Shown here: one piece after another, positions 26,814 through 41,800 of the stretch
Numbering within the stretch: the first letter of the stretch is position 1
How the letters are laid out: every line of letters starts with the position of its first letter
Assembly (NCBI GenBank): GCA_036346155.1
Contig: JARFIY010000055.1
Location: 1,364,001 to 1,428,000, forward strand
Origin: Sinelater perroti
Taxonomy: Eukaryota; Arthropoda; Insecta; Coleoptera; Elateridae
DNA: 64,000 bases
Reading direction: 5' to 3'
Position numbers and translations under genes: made by a program
Notes under the pieces: model-generated
What the model saw: only the letters and a program-made list of their open reading frames with translations
Told to the model about the DNA's origin: nothing
Databases searched by the model: none

Positions 26814-29800
26814 GTGAGTAAAATCACTGCCTAGCACTAAATCACAGTAAATCAAGAATGAAAGTCATATATTAGGTAGAACGACTTTAAGCGCGTTTAG
26901 AAATTTCTGTTAGTTAAACAAATGTTTTGCCACCCACCACTAAGTACTAATTTTGCATTAAAATCAGTTCCGCCCGAAAATATACAGCCGTTATGCGACT
27001 GCCTCGTCATTTAGATATTAGTATCGGCACTCCTCAGTGAAGGTCCTAGGAAGACTTCTTTACGATGGTATTGGCGACGCCTTTTTTTTCTGTAGGAAAA
27101 AAAGACTGGGAAGGGTTGTTTGTTAAAACTTTAACTAATCTTTAGTCACGTTTAAGACTATCCCAATGGTAATGACAATCTTTAATTTGGCAGACAAATC
27201 TCTGTACTCTTACTGGTCATCAAGGTACAATGATCATTCTATGCATAATTGCTCTTAGATGGAGATCGATCTTTGTCTCGGCTTTTTTACTATATGGCAG
27301 TTACTGCGTGGTTGGCAATAAGATCATCTTGCTTAAAACTTTGATAAAGGTAACGCTATCTGATGATGCGCTTTTTACGAAGTTGTGGCTCGATCAAGAG
27401 AACCTGCTCAATAAGTAGCAGATAGAACAATTTATCTTTAGAAATACGAGACTTGTTCTATGCATTTTAAGTGCGAACATTACTGCTATTTCTAGGTTAA
27501 GGTACTTGACCACGTTATTACTGAAAATCACCAGTAGTCCTCATATTTATGTTTAGAAAGGTTTATCTAAAGACGGCGAGCAGGTATGGTAAGAACTACC
27601 ACCCTTTTCTTATACAAAATTTTGCTATTGTAGAGTTCAGGTATCTTTTCCTAAACCTTACCAAAAGCGCTTGCCACTATCGTATGTTTCAAACGATGCT
27701 AGTAGTAGGGTCCCTCTTAAAGGTTGCACCTGGATGGTGATGCACTTGCACACCACAATCATCTGCTTTCATGGCAGAAGAATATACCAAATGATGAGTC
27801 TATCCAAAGTTCTTATTCAATTGAATCAAAATACTCATTTGACAATTCTAGGTGTGCGATTTGAGTCTTATCTGCCCCAAGGCATATTTTGACAAATCAA
27901 TGTCTAAATTTGTAAGATTTGTTAATTATTGGACTGTTCATATTAATAAGATATAGAGAAAAAGGTGTTATAAATCTTGACTAACCTACCCCTTATCTTC
28001 TTAATAAACGGGAAGTAGATGAGGTTGAACATCTCATCAAACATGTGTCGAAAGTACTGTAGTCATCGTTCCCAAAGTGAAAAAACTATTATCCATTTAC
28101 AAAATTTTTCTTTGGTCATCCTTGGTATAGTTCTAGTCTTTAAAGTTTCTGTCTTTTTGGCTCTTATAATTAGACTATAGGGAAACGCTTTGGGATGATT
28201 GATAATTCTATCAAGATCAAATATTGCGAGCAAAAACTCGAGAATGGCTGGGAATTTCCAAATTCTGTTTTCACCAATCGACAGGTGACCAAAAAGGCTT
28301 GCTTGCTAGTGATTTTGAAACTGATTGGTCAAAAGTCAGCGTGGTCAAACTGCTTCGCCACTTCGCTATGCGTTGCAAGCTTTGCAAGTTTATTATAAAA
28401 GTATCACATCTAGAGGGAGAAACACGCAGCCCAGCTCTGAAGGGCTCCATTGGGCGTGCATTAAAAGGTCGGCCAGGAGTCGCCTCTGATTGCCTTAAAT
28501 TGGACAGTTCCGTTGCTGGATGCGAGCCGCAACTGGTGCACTCCAATAAAGAGGCCAAGAGTCGCACGCGTGCATGAATTGCTTCGGCGGGCCTGTTGAG
28601 CAATTAACAGATTGGAGGAACAGCGCCGGCGAATTCTACCGGCAAGGTCCCGGCTGCGTTGGGTAACTGCACCTTTCGACCTGCATGAGCGAATTCAGCG
28701 TGGTGCCCGGCTGCAAATTGCCAAACTCGGATATGCAACCGTAACGAATGAAGTTTACAGGCTGGCGAGGTAAAAAGATCCGTTTACGGCGGCTTGCCAA
28801 GGTGTCTACGTCCTTGGGCGCTTTATGCAACATACCGTTAAGAGAATTCGGCGAGTTTCCGCCGAAGAAGGTCACATGCATTAAAAAGTCGATCAAGAAT
28901 GTGGTAAATCTGCAATATCTGGAAATGAGGATAGATTAGGCGTGTCTGACTGAAGAAAAAAAATTTTAACATTTATTTAGAAATCATGTTGAAAGTTAGA
29001 AAAAACTTAGAGAAAGAATAGTAAATTACGATAACTAAACAAACGTAGCAAAGCACAAAATAATGAAAAACGTACAAAGCAATCTAGTGATAAATAAGAC
29101 TAAAGGAAACTGATTTATGGTTTAAAAAAACTACAAATTGTGTGAGAATAAATGAACATGGATCAGTGACTATGATACTAATATTACCCATAGGCCCAAA
29201 AGCCCAAAAAAGCAAAATAAAAGAGAACTAGCTATGACAAATTTTAAAAGGAACGCAGTTTTTTGACATAGATAAAGATAGAAAGAAAATAAAATAATTG
29301 TAAACGAAAATTGAAAGTCTTGATAAAGAAAGTCATTTTTAAGGCTTTGAAAAAGAGGCAATATCGAAAAAGAGCAAAAAACTGATCCTCTTGGTCTGAA
29401 CAAAATCGATTTATTGGACACACTGCTCAAACCTCCTTTAAGAAAATGCAGCACTAAACAGATAAGAGCACATTAACACAACTATTAACCAAATCGCAAG
29501 AGAAAAATGACGATTTTTTCACAAAGTCACCGAAGCCAATTCTGTCTTATATAACTTAAAAAATAATTGATTTGTCGGACAAATGGGTTCAAACCTTTTC
29601 CAGTGAGATGACTTATTCAAATTCTTTCCTATTTGAGAAATTAATCGGAAAAGCGGAAGCTAATGTTGATTCTGTTTATTTTATTTATCTTTACTATAAG
29701 TACACTCAAAATTCGTGCTTATCACTAATTGTATCATTAGTGTTATTGCAATGGAAAGTGAAATATTTTCCCTACAATTATAGAATTTTATAACCATCCA

Positions 29801-32800
29801 AATTTTCTTTTGATAGGCGGGTTAAATGTTCTAGCAATTTGCAACTTCTCAAACAACCCTCGTATTTTAAGTCATCCTTTTTATCTTTTTTCCATACATC
29901 TTTTCCATATGTTTTGTTTGGAGTTATAAAAATCCAATTTCAATTTTGCGCAAGTAGTTTAGCAGCTCGATTTGTTTATAGCGAGCTGCGCGTTGTAGCT
30001 TTCCTTCCGAATAATTGCGCTAAGTTGTTTATAAGCATTGCAGCACTTTATTTGTAATGTATATTTCATGTTGGATTATTTGATTAACATTTTAACGAAG
30101 TTAGCGCTTTAAAACAACTTTTCGGTTTGCAATAACAATAAAACTACTACAATAATTGATTAATTTTTAACATAATTGCGTAATACTACTCGAGTGTAGT
30201 GGCATTAACGTGCTCCTACCTCCAACTCAACGGGCGATTTCGGGATCGTTCCTGGAAAAACGTTGCTGTTTGATTAGGCCTCGTCGCATTTACAGAAACA
30301 GAAAAGAAGCAAAAGTATTCGGCTGAAAAACTGACACTTCCTTTTTTAAAATGAAAAAAAATTATTACATTTGTTCGTTAGTAGTGCTGACTTTTACAAT
30401 CATTTTATAATTAAAGAAATATCAGCTCATGGAGACAAAGGTTAAATTGAAAAACTCAAGTGTAGTCTAAAGAAACAGAGATAAATTTTAGGGCAAAAAT
30501 TGGCACACATTTCCAATTTTTAAACAGATCTGAATTTTTGTTACTTAGACTTTGAAGGTCACTCTTTTATAATATTTCTGGACCACCATAGTCACCATGA
30601 TCTTTATGGGATGAAAATTTGCTCTTGTATGCGGTCTGGGGATTTAAAAACAAAATAATCATAATATTTACTTCTACTCGGTTGCTGATTTTCGAGGAAC
30701 CACGCGATAGCTGAAAACGAGATTTGCTATTACGTCGTACAACTTACAGTAATGATTTGTTTAAAAAAATACTTTTAATTCAGAAATGTGTGATTTCAGT
30801 TTCATGTTTCTGAAGATAAAATGAACTGCTAAAGATCATTGTTCCATCCGCTACTGTTACTGTGCAACAATTTCACAAGAAAAAGTCCAATGGGCAGCAT
30901 CACTGCTTTCAAAGCTTTAAGAATGTTTAATTCTGTAATGAGGCTTTTCCGCACTGTGTTTCTTAAGTAAATTATTCCCGCTCGAGAGAATTTTCTACGC
31001 ATCAATCTTTAGTATCTACCAAGTAAATCTATGTGACCAACCCACGGGTACAAAGCTTGATTTCTGAAGTCAAAACCGCTATCTAAAAAAGCAAGTTAAA
31101 ATCCTCGCTATAGTCAGTTTTAGTACAAACAAAATAAACGATCCTTTCTCAACTCTCCTTATCTGCATCAAACAAACCTGAGAACTAAACAATGCTGGCG
31201 ATAGTTTCAAAGTGGCAAAGCAGTTCTTTTAGGGCAAATGGAGTATGGTAAATAGGCATAAAGGTGGACGACAAAATCAGTGTCGGTTCTGAGTAATCAT
31301 TATGGTAACCAAAACGTAGACACTGATTTAGGCTAATTGAAAAAAAACATTTTAGGATTAAAGGGAGTCTTACGTTGCAAGAATGCATCTACTTTGCCTA
31401 CCAAACAACATATTTCATCCAAACATTAAGTGTGCTACCAAACTCTACTACTAAACATTGCTGCACACTTCGAATAGAGTAAAGTAAGTTAGATATAAAT
31501 AACTTATAATCAAAACAGATTCTCGATATTGTACTTCTAGTTAAAAGGTGATCTGGAAGAAACGATAGTTAAAATGAAACAATAAGTTAAGATTTCAGAT
31601 TAAGAATTCATCCTGGTCCTTAAATTTTAAATTTTGAATTTTCAATCTTGGATCGAAGTTGGATGTCACACCAAACACGTTTAATTACAACACCGTCGTT
31701 AAATCTTTGCTCTGCAAGTGCTTTTGGAGTCCAAAGAAATGATACTCGCAAGACGGCAAGTCCGGACTGTAGAGGGTTACTCTAATGTACTCCATAGGAA
31801 ATCCTTAATTTTTGTCGAGTTTGTTCAACTGTAGAAAATGATAAGATTGTTTAAACATTGTTGTAGCTCATTCCAATCTCAAAAGGAATATTGGTAACCC
31901 TTAATCGGTGATCATTCTCGAGAAAGAAGTGAACTATGCGAATAATTTTCTTGGTCACGCTGGGCGACGACGGTGACCATAACTTTAAGTTGCTTACTCT
32001 ATCTTAAGTTTTTTCAAATTTCAGAAAGTTTTACACTTTATATGGTGAGAAATTAATAATAATTCATTTCGCTTCGGACCTATCTGATATTGTGATACTA
32101 GTTAAGAAGAAGCGCGAGCTACTTTTATAGGAAAATTTTCTTTAGATATCTCTCCCTGCAATTTGCCCCTCTCTTCGTTTGCCTTATGACATATAAAAAA
32201 TAAGTATCAGTTATTTTTTCAAACAAAAATAATATTAAAGGCTTGAGTGATACAAAAGGTTTTGTAAACGTTTCAGCAACGACAATATAGTTAACTGTCA
32301 AATAGTGTCTTTCATTTATCGTTCTCTTAACCAAACAGCTAATAAAAATCAATACAAAGCGCTCACCACAATTCTTGGTCATCGACTTCAATTTAAAACA
32401 CACATGTGAGGGTTACAAATCTATTTATGAAAATCTGTAGAAAGAAACACATCACGAGGTAGCAATAAATTAAAGTATCACAGTCTTTGCGTTGAGAGCC
32501 ACTATAGAAAATCAACAAACAGACTATTATTTAAAAATAAAGTGATTAGTTTAGAATAGATCAGAAAGAAGGTTTCAGTATTTAAATTGTTTTCAAGAGA
32601 TAGAAGGGGAAAAATAATCTCGGATGACAGAAGTATTGTACAGCCACCTTTCTAGATGTTTGCAAGTCTTTGATAAGATACAACATGGTGGTCGAAAAGC
32701 TTCATAATTTTTTGTCCAATAAAAAAAAGTAACTAAAACTCAATTGAAGATGTCAGATTTGCTCTCATGGTCACCCTAATGCCTTAACAGGAATGTCCTT

Positions 32801-35800
32801 AATGGTCACCAGGCTTGGGCGGCTTCTTTTGCTTCCTTAAAGAAGCATAACAGTCCCCTAGGAACTTGTCTATTGGTAAAGTTCTATTACACGTTTCAGT
32901 TTTAATTTTGCCCTATTTATTATCATAGTCCTATAGAAAGATTGCTTTCTGTTTTTAATCTCTAATTGTGTGTAAATTTATGTTTATTAGTAAAATTAAC
33001 CTTCATCAATTTCTAATAACAAAAAACCTGATATTTATTTTCTGGTACTACCACCGCGATGCAATAAGGCATATGTTTACTATAAGGATAAATTCGCCTC
33101 CTCTATTCTTAGCCACACTGAAGATGCACGGAGAATGTTCTATTTAAGACCTCTTAGGAACAAAGCGCGCCGTTAACACCCGCACTTGTGGGAATGTACA
33201 AAACTGCAACCACTGACAGTTTTATGTCAGCTTAGCTCCTAGGAATAGACTTCTAAAATTATAGCCCTGTTCCTATCCATGATTGATGCAAATGGGCCTG
33301 CCCGATCGCCGCGAAGTGCAGCACCAACAAAGTTTTGCGCGCCGACAGCTTCGTCATGTTGGCCGGCCGTTGCCGCACACGTAGCGAGCTAACCGCTAAT
33401 TGTTTTAGCGCAGCCACGAGGATCTTAAATCAAATTTATTTTGAAAGCTTTGCTTAGCGGTAATTTGCAGCCGCGCGCGAATAGGTTTCATCACGCCGGA
33501 GATGAGGTTCTAGGACTTTAAATTGTGCAACCGTAATGCGGTTAGCATTTTAAGTGGCCTTTCAGCGCTCGTTGTTATCGCTGTCAGTCTATTTCTGTCG
33601 AAGTCGAATCTTTAAAGACCAAACGAATTAGCGCTGTAACATAGTTTTTGTCCAAAAAATTCATAGAAATCGATTGGAATTTTTTTTGGAAATTCACACT
33701 TGTTGGAGAAGAAAAAACATTCTGGCTCTCAGTATTATTAAGACTGTAATGAGCGCTCCCCACAATACAGACATTGTCCAAATTACAGTCGTACTGTAAA
33801 CGACCATTTGACTATGTATAATGTTGAGGACCACATAATGGTAGTAAATTGCGCATTATGTCTATGAAACCATCGAGCTAACTACCATCTAAAGATTGTT
33901 TGATATACCAAGACTTAAAACCAATAATAACATAAATTATAGGAATAGAATCATCCTACATACAATACCCACTTTTAACAATCATCCAGGGTTACAAAAA
34001 ACCTTGCAAGGAACACATCACTTGAAGGTAATCCAAGGAAACATTAACAGAACATAACATAATGCAAATGTACATATAAGAGCTATAACACTCAGCAATC
34101 TTACAAACAAATTTAAATTCATGTTAGATCACCTATACGACCATTATAATCAAGGAAACCATTACACATTTGGAACTACCACAGTATAAAAAAAGGATCT
34201 TTTCAGTAGTTTAATGTCATCCAAAAACATCAAATCAGAAAAGTTTAATTCCAATCCTACTTTGGAACACTTGGTTTAATGTTTATTGTTGGCAAAGACT
34301 ATAACGCAAAAAATGCTACATTGTCCTACAGACACTAATAAAATTTCCGATCTTTTAAATTTTTATATTAGCAAGCTATGAACTCTCATCGAACGATTCA
34401 CCTATATTTACCTCTATCAGCACCATAACTATCACTAAAACACCTAGACCCAGACTAACTGACAGCAAAAATAAATAGTAATTATTTCGTCAACATATTA
34501 ATAAGAAGATAATACTCAATATAATAATAAAAACACCCAGTGAACTAGAAGAAGTTATGAACCATCTGATCTAGACAATTCAAAATGTCCCTTGAAAATT
34601 TATATCCAAACTCGACTAACATCCTTATTCAAATAAAAAAAATATTATAAAACAAAGAGCTCAAGCACAATGGCAAATGTTTCATAACCAAAACGACTGA
34701 ACGGAATACAATCGCCTAATTAATAAACTAAAGGAAACAAGAAATGAAAAAAGTATGAAATGTATGCTGAAAATTGTAATAAACAAGATACTATCTGGAA
34801 AGCTACCAAGTATATAAATAAGGCTCGAGTATTAATTCAAGCTCTGCAAAACAAACAACGTCTATGGGCAAGAACAAAGTTTATAAACCACACTCAGATC
34901 AACCAGAAGTCGTGAAAGCTTACTGGCTCCACTACAATTATCGCTACATATCACTTCTTTTTCACGGAAAGAAGTAAGAAAAGAGATCAAGTATTTATAA
35001 AACTAAAAGGTACATGATCTTATAGATGCCAAATGACTTAAACTAACTCCTAACCGCAGTCTTCAACTCCATTCTACGATTAATCTAAACAACTTAAGTT
35101 TGCTCAAATGATATTAATTTCAAAATCTGGTAAGTCCTCTATTGCCATCAGTTCCTACCGCCCTATTAGCTTTTTGTCCGTAATTTTTAAAGGTTCTAGA
35201 AAAGGTTATGTATAGAAGAATAACAGAAGATAAATTACCAAATGGCTGGTTTCCATATTAACAGTTTGAATTCCGGTTTCCAGTAATGCTATCAAATAGT
35301 AGACATCATATGCAAAGCCCTAGAAGAAAAATCTTATTGTATAATTAGCTCTTTGACAAGATCTGGCCCAAAGGATTATTGTTTCAAACTAAAACCAATT
35401 TTTCCCACCAATATTACCAAATATTTGACTTATATTTAAAAGATACACATTTCCAAGTAAAATTTAACGACAAAATATCACAAATGCATCCTATAAAATC
35501 TGGAATACTACAGGGCAGTATCTTAGAACCGCTACTATAACTATTGCATATCTTAGAGTTACCAAGCACCAAGATGTCCTGACTAATTGGAAAAAAGCCT
35601 TTTATGTCATTAAAAAAAATATGTAAAGCGACAATAAAGCCTCTACAGGCGTAGGAAATTAAAATAGGGGAATGTTTCTCTAAATATAACGTAAATATTA
35701 TCCAGATATTTCAAAAAAAACCTTCCCAAATATGACAGATGTCTGGTGAAATAACGCTGATCTCACCATTCTCCGTTTTCCACTGTATTCTTTTTCTAAA

Positions 35801-38800
35801 TTATCAAAATTTCTAAAAGATGCATTGCGTGATTGATTCTCGGGTTATAAGGCCGTGATTGCAGTTTAGAAACGCTTGACGTTTCGTCCACAACTACGGC
35901 GGACATCTTCAGAAGAAAATCTTCTTACTTACCGGTTAGCCTCAAACATAGTTGTCTGCACCAACATCCAGAAATTGTATTCTATAGGCAACAAGTCATC
36001 AGTTAATTTGACGAGCGTCTAATTTATACCAGTTTTAAGTTACTCTATCTATTAACTTAATGTTAGTTTTTGAAAAAAAAACTTTAACTAAAAGGCCGGT
36101 TTCCAATTAAACTATAATGTCAATTGTTGTAAAGTGGACACAAAATCACAGAAAAATTAAAGATTAGGGCTTCCAATATTTTATCTAGGCAATTAAAAAG
36201 ATTGTAGAAAACCAAAAAAAGATACGCTTATTTAAGACGCTTATAACTTCACTAGCAAAAAGTTAATTCACTTCACGGTCACAAGTGTTTAATTTTAGTG
36301 CAAACAGCAAGCACAACATGCTACTACATATCTTTATCGTGATAAACAAATTACAAAAAAACGAAGAAAACGAAAAAGAAAACCCAAAGCTTGTGTAATT
36401 TACGACAAATTCGTCCGTTGGTCGAGTTCTAATTTCCGAACGAACCTCATAAAATATTAATTTACAGACGCGCCTTAGTGAACATCTAATTATATTACAT
36501 AAAAGGCCTAAACAATTTAAAGTTAACCAATTAAATGATTCATCTTGTGCAAAATTTTCTAGCAAATCACATTCGGAAATAGTGCAAATTATTGTCTGAG
36601 TCATTGCAACCTTCAGCAATTAGAATGTTAATGCAAATTTAATTAAGGCAACAATTTAGTGGTACAGTAAGCTAAATATCTCACGCAGGATTATTAGACC
36701 TGTCCGCACGTTTGGAAAATCACGATGCTTTTTATTGTAACAGAAACGCTTAATCCACTCGCTGAAATTTTTATCGCGCCCACAATAAATAAAAACTGCG
36801 CATTTGGGGATATTAAAATCCATAAAAACAATCTACCTTGGAGAATTGTTTACGCCACGCATTTCATTCAAGTCTAAATCTAAGTAATAGGAATTGCAAT
36901 CGATATTTAAAAAAAATGGCCGAAAATTTGAGTGCCTCCGAGTTTACGAGGATAAATTGAAATCCTAGTTTCTATATCTTTACCTATCTATGTCAGCCCC
37001 TTTCCATCCAGTAGCAAATATAGTCATTTCCAAGTTGCCTTCAATTGTTTGATCTTTGGTTTTCTTTAAGTCATTCAACCATCTCATTTGTGGACGTCCT
37101 TTTCCCCTCCTTTCCTACTATGGCTTTCATTTCTTTGTTCCATTTGTTTTTCCTCTGTGACACACTGTGACCAATCCATCTCTAATTTAGAAATGCTGTG
37201 GATTTTACATTTATTGATTTAGTTTATCTTTTGATATCTTCAATTCTTTTCGCTTTATGTTTAACATTTGTCTTTCCACAACCCTTTGTATTTTATCTAA
37301 CATGTACATAATATCTCTTGTCAAGATTTATGTTTGTTTTCCATAAGTCTAGATTGAACAGACGCACTGAACTGATCATAAATAATTTTTTTAAGTCGTG
37401 GTATATTTATATTCTTTGGTATTTTATTTTGTATATAAAATTCAAACCATGTTAGTCGTACCTTTCTTTCAATTTATGTTGTTTGATTTTGTTTCACATA
37501 CTTTACCATTGGTCTTAAGTGTATAATATTTATCTGTATAGTCTATTTTGTGTATATTTCTCCTTATTGGTTCGTTATTACTTTGACTTTTTGTATATCA
37601 CTAGTAAGGTTTATCTGTTTTGTATATAGTTTTTAAAAACTCTATGTATTTATGTGGTACTGAATTCACGTCTTAATATCAATGGAATTTATTTCAAACA
37701 ATTTAAAGTACTTAGATTGAAAAAATGCGCCCACATTTTGTACAAATCCTTTTTATATCCAGCTCGTTTTGTAAAATTTGAACTTTCTGTCTGTAATATG
37801 TCTGTAATTTTCTTTAAGTTGTGAATTTTTATTTAGTAGTCTGCCAAAGCTTTGTCAAGGTTTGCTGCAGTTGTTGCTGTTTTTAGACATCTTTGTCATT
37901 TTTGAATCTACTCCAGCAGTACTGAAAGAAAACCAAATAGGAGAAATTTAATGGTCAGGTATTGACAGCAGTAATTAAGATAATCATTGAGTGAAGAAGG
38001 TCATTTGTGATTGAAAATTAAACCAATACATTTTCCTTACTAAACCGATAGGTACATTTTAACCCATTGTATGTTTTAAGGCTTAAATCCTTTTTATCTC
38101 TTTGATCAAATGAAAATCGAGTCAACTGTTGCCATATTCAGAATTATAGGACAATTTAAGTTTAGAATAAAGAATGTTGACGTTATCCGCTTTGGGTTAT
38201 AATGAAGAATTCTATAGTGTCAAGGTCTGGTGCTGCGGTCGCGAATTTAGCAACTATGCTAAAAGATAAATTAAAATAGATTTTGTTAAAAGAAATCCTG
38301 AGTTTTGATTTTTCTTTGGAGTTTCTGTCACCATCAAAAGCTCAGATAATTGGGAAGGTTATAGAGTGCGGTCTAAAAACACGCGATATGATTATTACAC
38401 GAAGCCTTAAACCCAAACCCGCATCGTTACCTTTTTCGGCTCCATGGTGTTATTCATGTCGGAGTGATATCAGTGTCTAGAAGATTCGTTTTGCTTTGCT
38501 TCGACTAGAGCATTGTTGAAATGCAGAAAGCCTTTTACAGTCATAAACTTGTTAGCCTGTTAAACCAGAAATACACTTCTGTTCAATATAGAAGAACCAA
38601 TGAATTCTTTTCAAAGAGAGCTTAAGATAAATAGAACAAAGTTGGGTCCTCACAAATATTGGCAGTTTTTCTTTGTTAAATTCAAAAGGTTCATCTCTTG
38701 TTTTTTAACAAATAAAAATAAAAATAACATTAAAAAATTTAGTTTTATAGAAACATCGGGGAGTTAAATAAGAACATTAGAAGAAAATCTACTTTCTGGA

Positions 38801-41800
38801 TCGGTGCCTTCACAGTATTTTCACCGAAGCTAATTTTGGGAAAGGAATTTAAAAGTGCAACAATAAAATACAACGCAATCAGAAGCGGTTGGGCTTCGGC
38901 CAAAACTGATCGGCTCGGATCGAGCGGGTTCAACTCCCGCTAAATGGGTGTTGGGGTGTCACCTACAAATTTAGCGATTTAAAAATGAACAGCTCCATTA
39001 GTTACTACGGATCTGATTACAAGGATGATCAAAAAAGCTGGTGGTTTAAAAGCGGCTACCTAAATTGTGCTTTGAAGTTTCGAGCTTAAATATAAAAACC
39101 AAACAAAAATTTATTATTAAATCTTCCAAATAACTTCTAAATCAAATCAAAGAAACGCACTTATTTGTATAATTTACCTTTTCAACTGCGAATATTTAAG
39201 TATTTTTTGAATCTCTTTGTTTTTATTTCTTACGGTCAATTTTTTCCTAGCCTAGAAAGTGTTGTTTTTATGTTAGTTTACTATTACAAATTTTACACAA
39301 TTTGACGGCCTGTTAAAGTAAACTGAATAAAATTCAGGTCCATAAAAAATGATGACGATAAGAAAGAGAAAGGAAAACAAGGAGGTCTGACAAGAAAAAG
39401 GGTATTCGGAATTTCTTCTGGTTATCCCATTCTTTTCTTTTTTGGAGCAGCCTTTTATTGGTTTTATGTCTCACATTCGTCTTACTTTTTCGCTTCGTAT
39501 TCTGTTTTGTCTGGTTTTATTAATTATCTTTCTTAATATTTTATTTTGGTGACTTCTATAATAATCGCTTTTTCGTTTTTTTTCCTATATTTGTTCTTGT
39601 TTCTTGATTTTATGCTTCAAGTTTCAGTTTGGACGTTATTATTTCTCTTTCATGTTTTCCAGTTTTTTCTTCTAGCACTAGTCATTACTGCTACATCTAT
39701 CTTTATCCGAGGCTTATTTCTAGTGCTATAAATAGGTTTTTTATCACGCTATGTGTAAAAGCCTACACGTTAAACCCGTCTGCCTTTTCGGGTTTGATTG
39801 AATGCAGATAAATGGTTATCTAAAATTGGTGGCAAATGCCTTTCTCCCTTATTTTCATTAAGTCAACTAACTCTATATCTTATAAATAGAAAGTTTTTTG
39901 CCATAATGGGCTAAATTAAGGGTTTTAACTAACGTTCTAATTAACTTAGGTTTGAAGAAATATATATATATTTAATTTTTAGTTTAAGCTTATCTTGGAG
40001 TAGCTAAATTTAAGGACAGATTAAGGCTTAATGATCTATGTTTTTCGTTTTCAACTTTTAAGGTTGATAGTGTAAACTGGCAAACATTTTTTGTGTTTTA
40101 CAATAGTGAGAATTTATAATTGAGTTGTTATAGATCTAGGAACATTTTTTAGTTCTATACAAACAGGATTATTAATTATTAGGGGTAGTTGATAATTTTG
40201 AGAATGTATTTTTTATGTGAAATTTTGATTCTCTTTAAGGTTTTACTAAGTTTAAGAGGTTCATAACGTTTGGTTTTTAACTAGTATTAAATACTCTATC
40301 ATTTGAATTGTATAGTGTTCCATAATATAGTCTTAAAAATTAAACATAACGACGACATTAATGATATTACTAAAATTGTTTAGTGTTTGTAAATTTTGTT
40401 ATATTAATGTTGCTGCTCATTAGTTTTATTGTGATTTTTTGTTTAATTAGCTTTTATCCTTAAATATTTTATTATTTATTTTATTAAGAAGGGGCCATTA
40501 AATTGTTAAAAGTATGTAAGAGAAACTCGGCAATTTAATTCTCATTTGTTAATGATCTAATTAGTGACGATTTAAATTGCCGGAGTATTTTAACTATGCA
40601 AAGGTAGCATAATTATTTGTTTGTTTATTTGCAGCTGAAATAGCTAAATGAGCGGAGAAACTGCTAGCACTTACATAATTTGGTTCAATTTAACTTTCCA
40701 GTTAAAAGGCTGGGATGTTAGTGAAAGCCCCATCATGTTGTTCGTTCTCGGGCTGTTAAACAGTGGCCAGAGTTTGCAAACTCTTGACGTTTCGTCTACA
40801 ACTGCGGCGGACATCTTCAAAAGAAAATCTTCTGAAAACTAATTCAATTAATTTTGTTATTGATAATTGTTTAAATAGACTTAAACAAATTACTTTAGGG
40901 TTAGCAGTGTTATCCTTTAAAATTCTTATTGAAGGGAGATTATGCCAGCTCAATGTTAGATTAACTCAGAAGCTTTAAAAATTTGTAAAAATAAATCCCA
41001 AAAGTAGGTGGAAAAGATAAATTCCATATAGAAAATCAGTATTTTGAATAATAAAATGAAAATTTCAAATCATAGTTCGCATTTGGTTTTCTCAGAGCTG
41101 GATGCGCCCTGTTATCTCTGAAAGTGCAGTGACATATGCAGATAGTGAAATCGGAGGTTTCCTTTACATATAATTTATTCTATTTACGGAATGTAAACAC
41201 ACCATAAACAAAGTTTCCGATCGGAAACGTGCACAGCTTCGGCCCGCCCGGAGCATCAATTACAAACAATCAGATTGATCCGGAAAATTACGGCTTCTCT
41301 CAACTCCCAATTCCCAATTGTACCCTCTAATTAAACAATACTGCTACCTCTTTTAATGCTACATCTCAACACAGTTCCACACTTGCACTCCAATTAAAGT
41401 CAACAAATTCTCCCAAGAGCATATATCGATAGAAAACTGCTGAGATTAATGCAGGTACTGATCAGCCAAGTAAAACTTTGAAACCCCCACCGATCTAAAT
41501 TCATAATGTCACTAATTGTGAGAAAATTAAAGAACTTAGGTCATTGAAAAAGGAAATCGATTAGATACAATCAAAGTCAATCCCTTAAATGTATATTTCT
41601 GTAGAAAATTAATGTGACATCTCGGAGATGAAAACAAAAAAAAAGCATATAAGATAATTAAGAAATCTATATTATTCTGTTCTAGTAGGTGTTACCAAAA
41701 AAGAATTAGCTAAACAAGGTCATAAAGTCCATAACGTCACAAAATCTACCACAGAATAAAAAGCTTTTTATGGTAGACCTTAAACAAAACAAAAACAATA

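Noticed and set aside
28224..28603. Frames of 117 (plus) and 110 (minus) codons
   Set aside because: They start within a dispersed MITE-like repeat and run into a GC-rich island where stops are rare; neither shows a domain.
36263..36619. A 118-codon minus-strand ORF
   Set aside because: No domain, biased composition and no start context or splice model; more likely chance in a non-coding segment.
38915..38945. A possible second tRNA gene around GGTTCAACTCC
   Set aside because: Only the T-arm hairpin forms; no acceptor stem or anticodon arm is present, so a SINE or chance hairpin is likelier.
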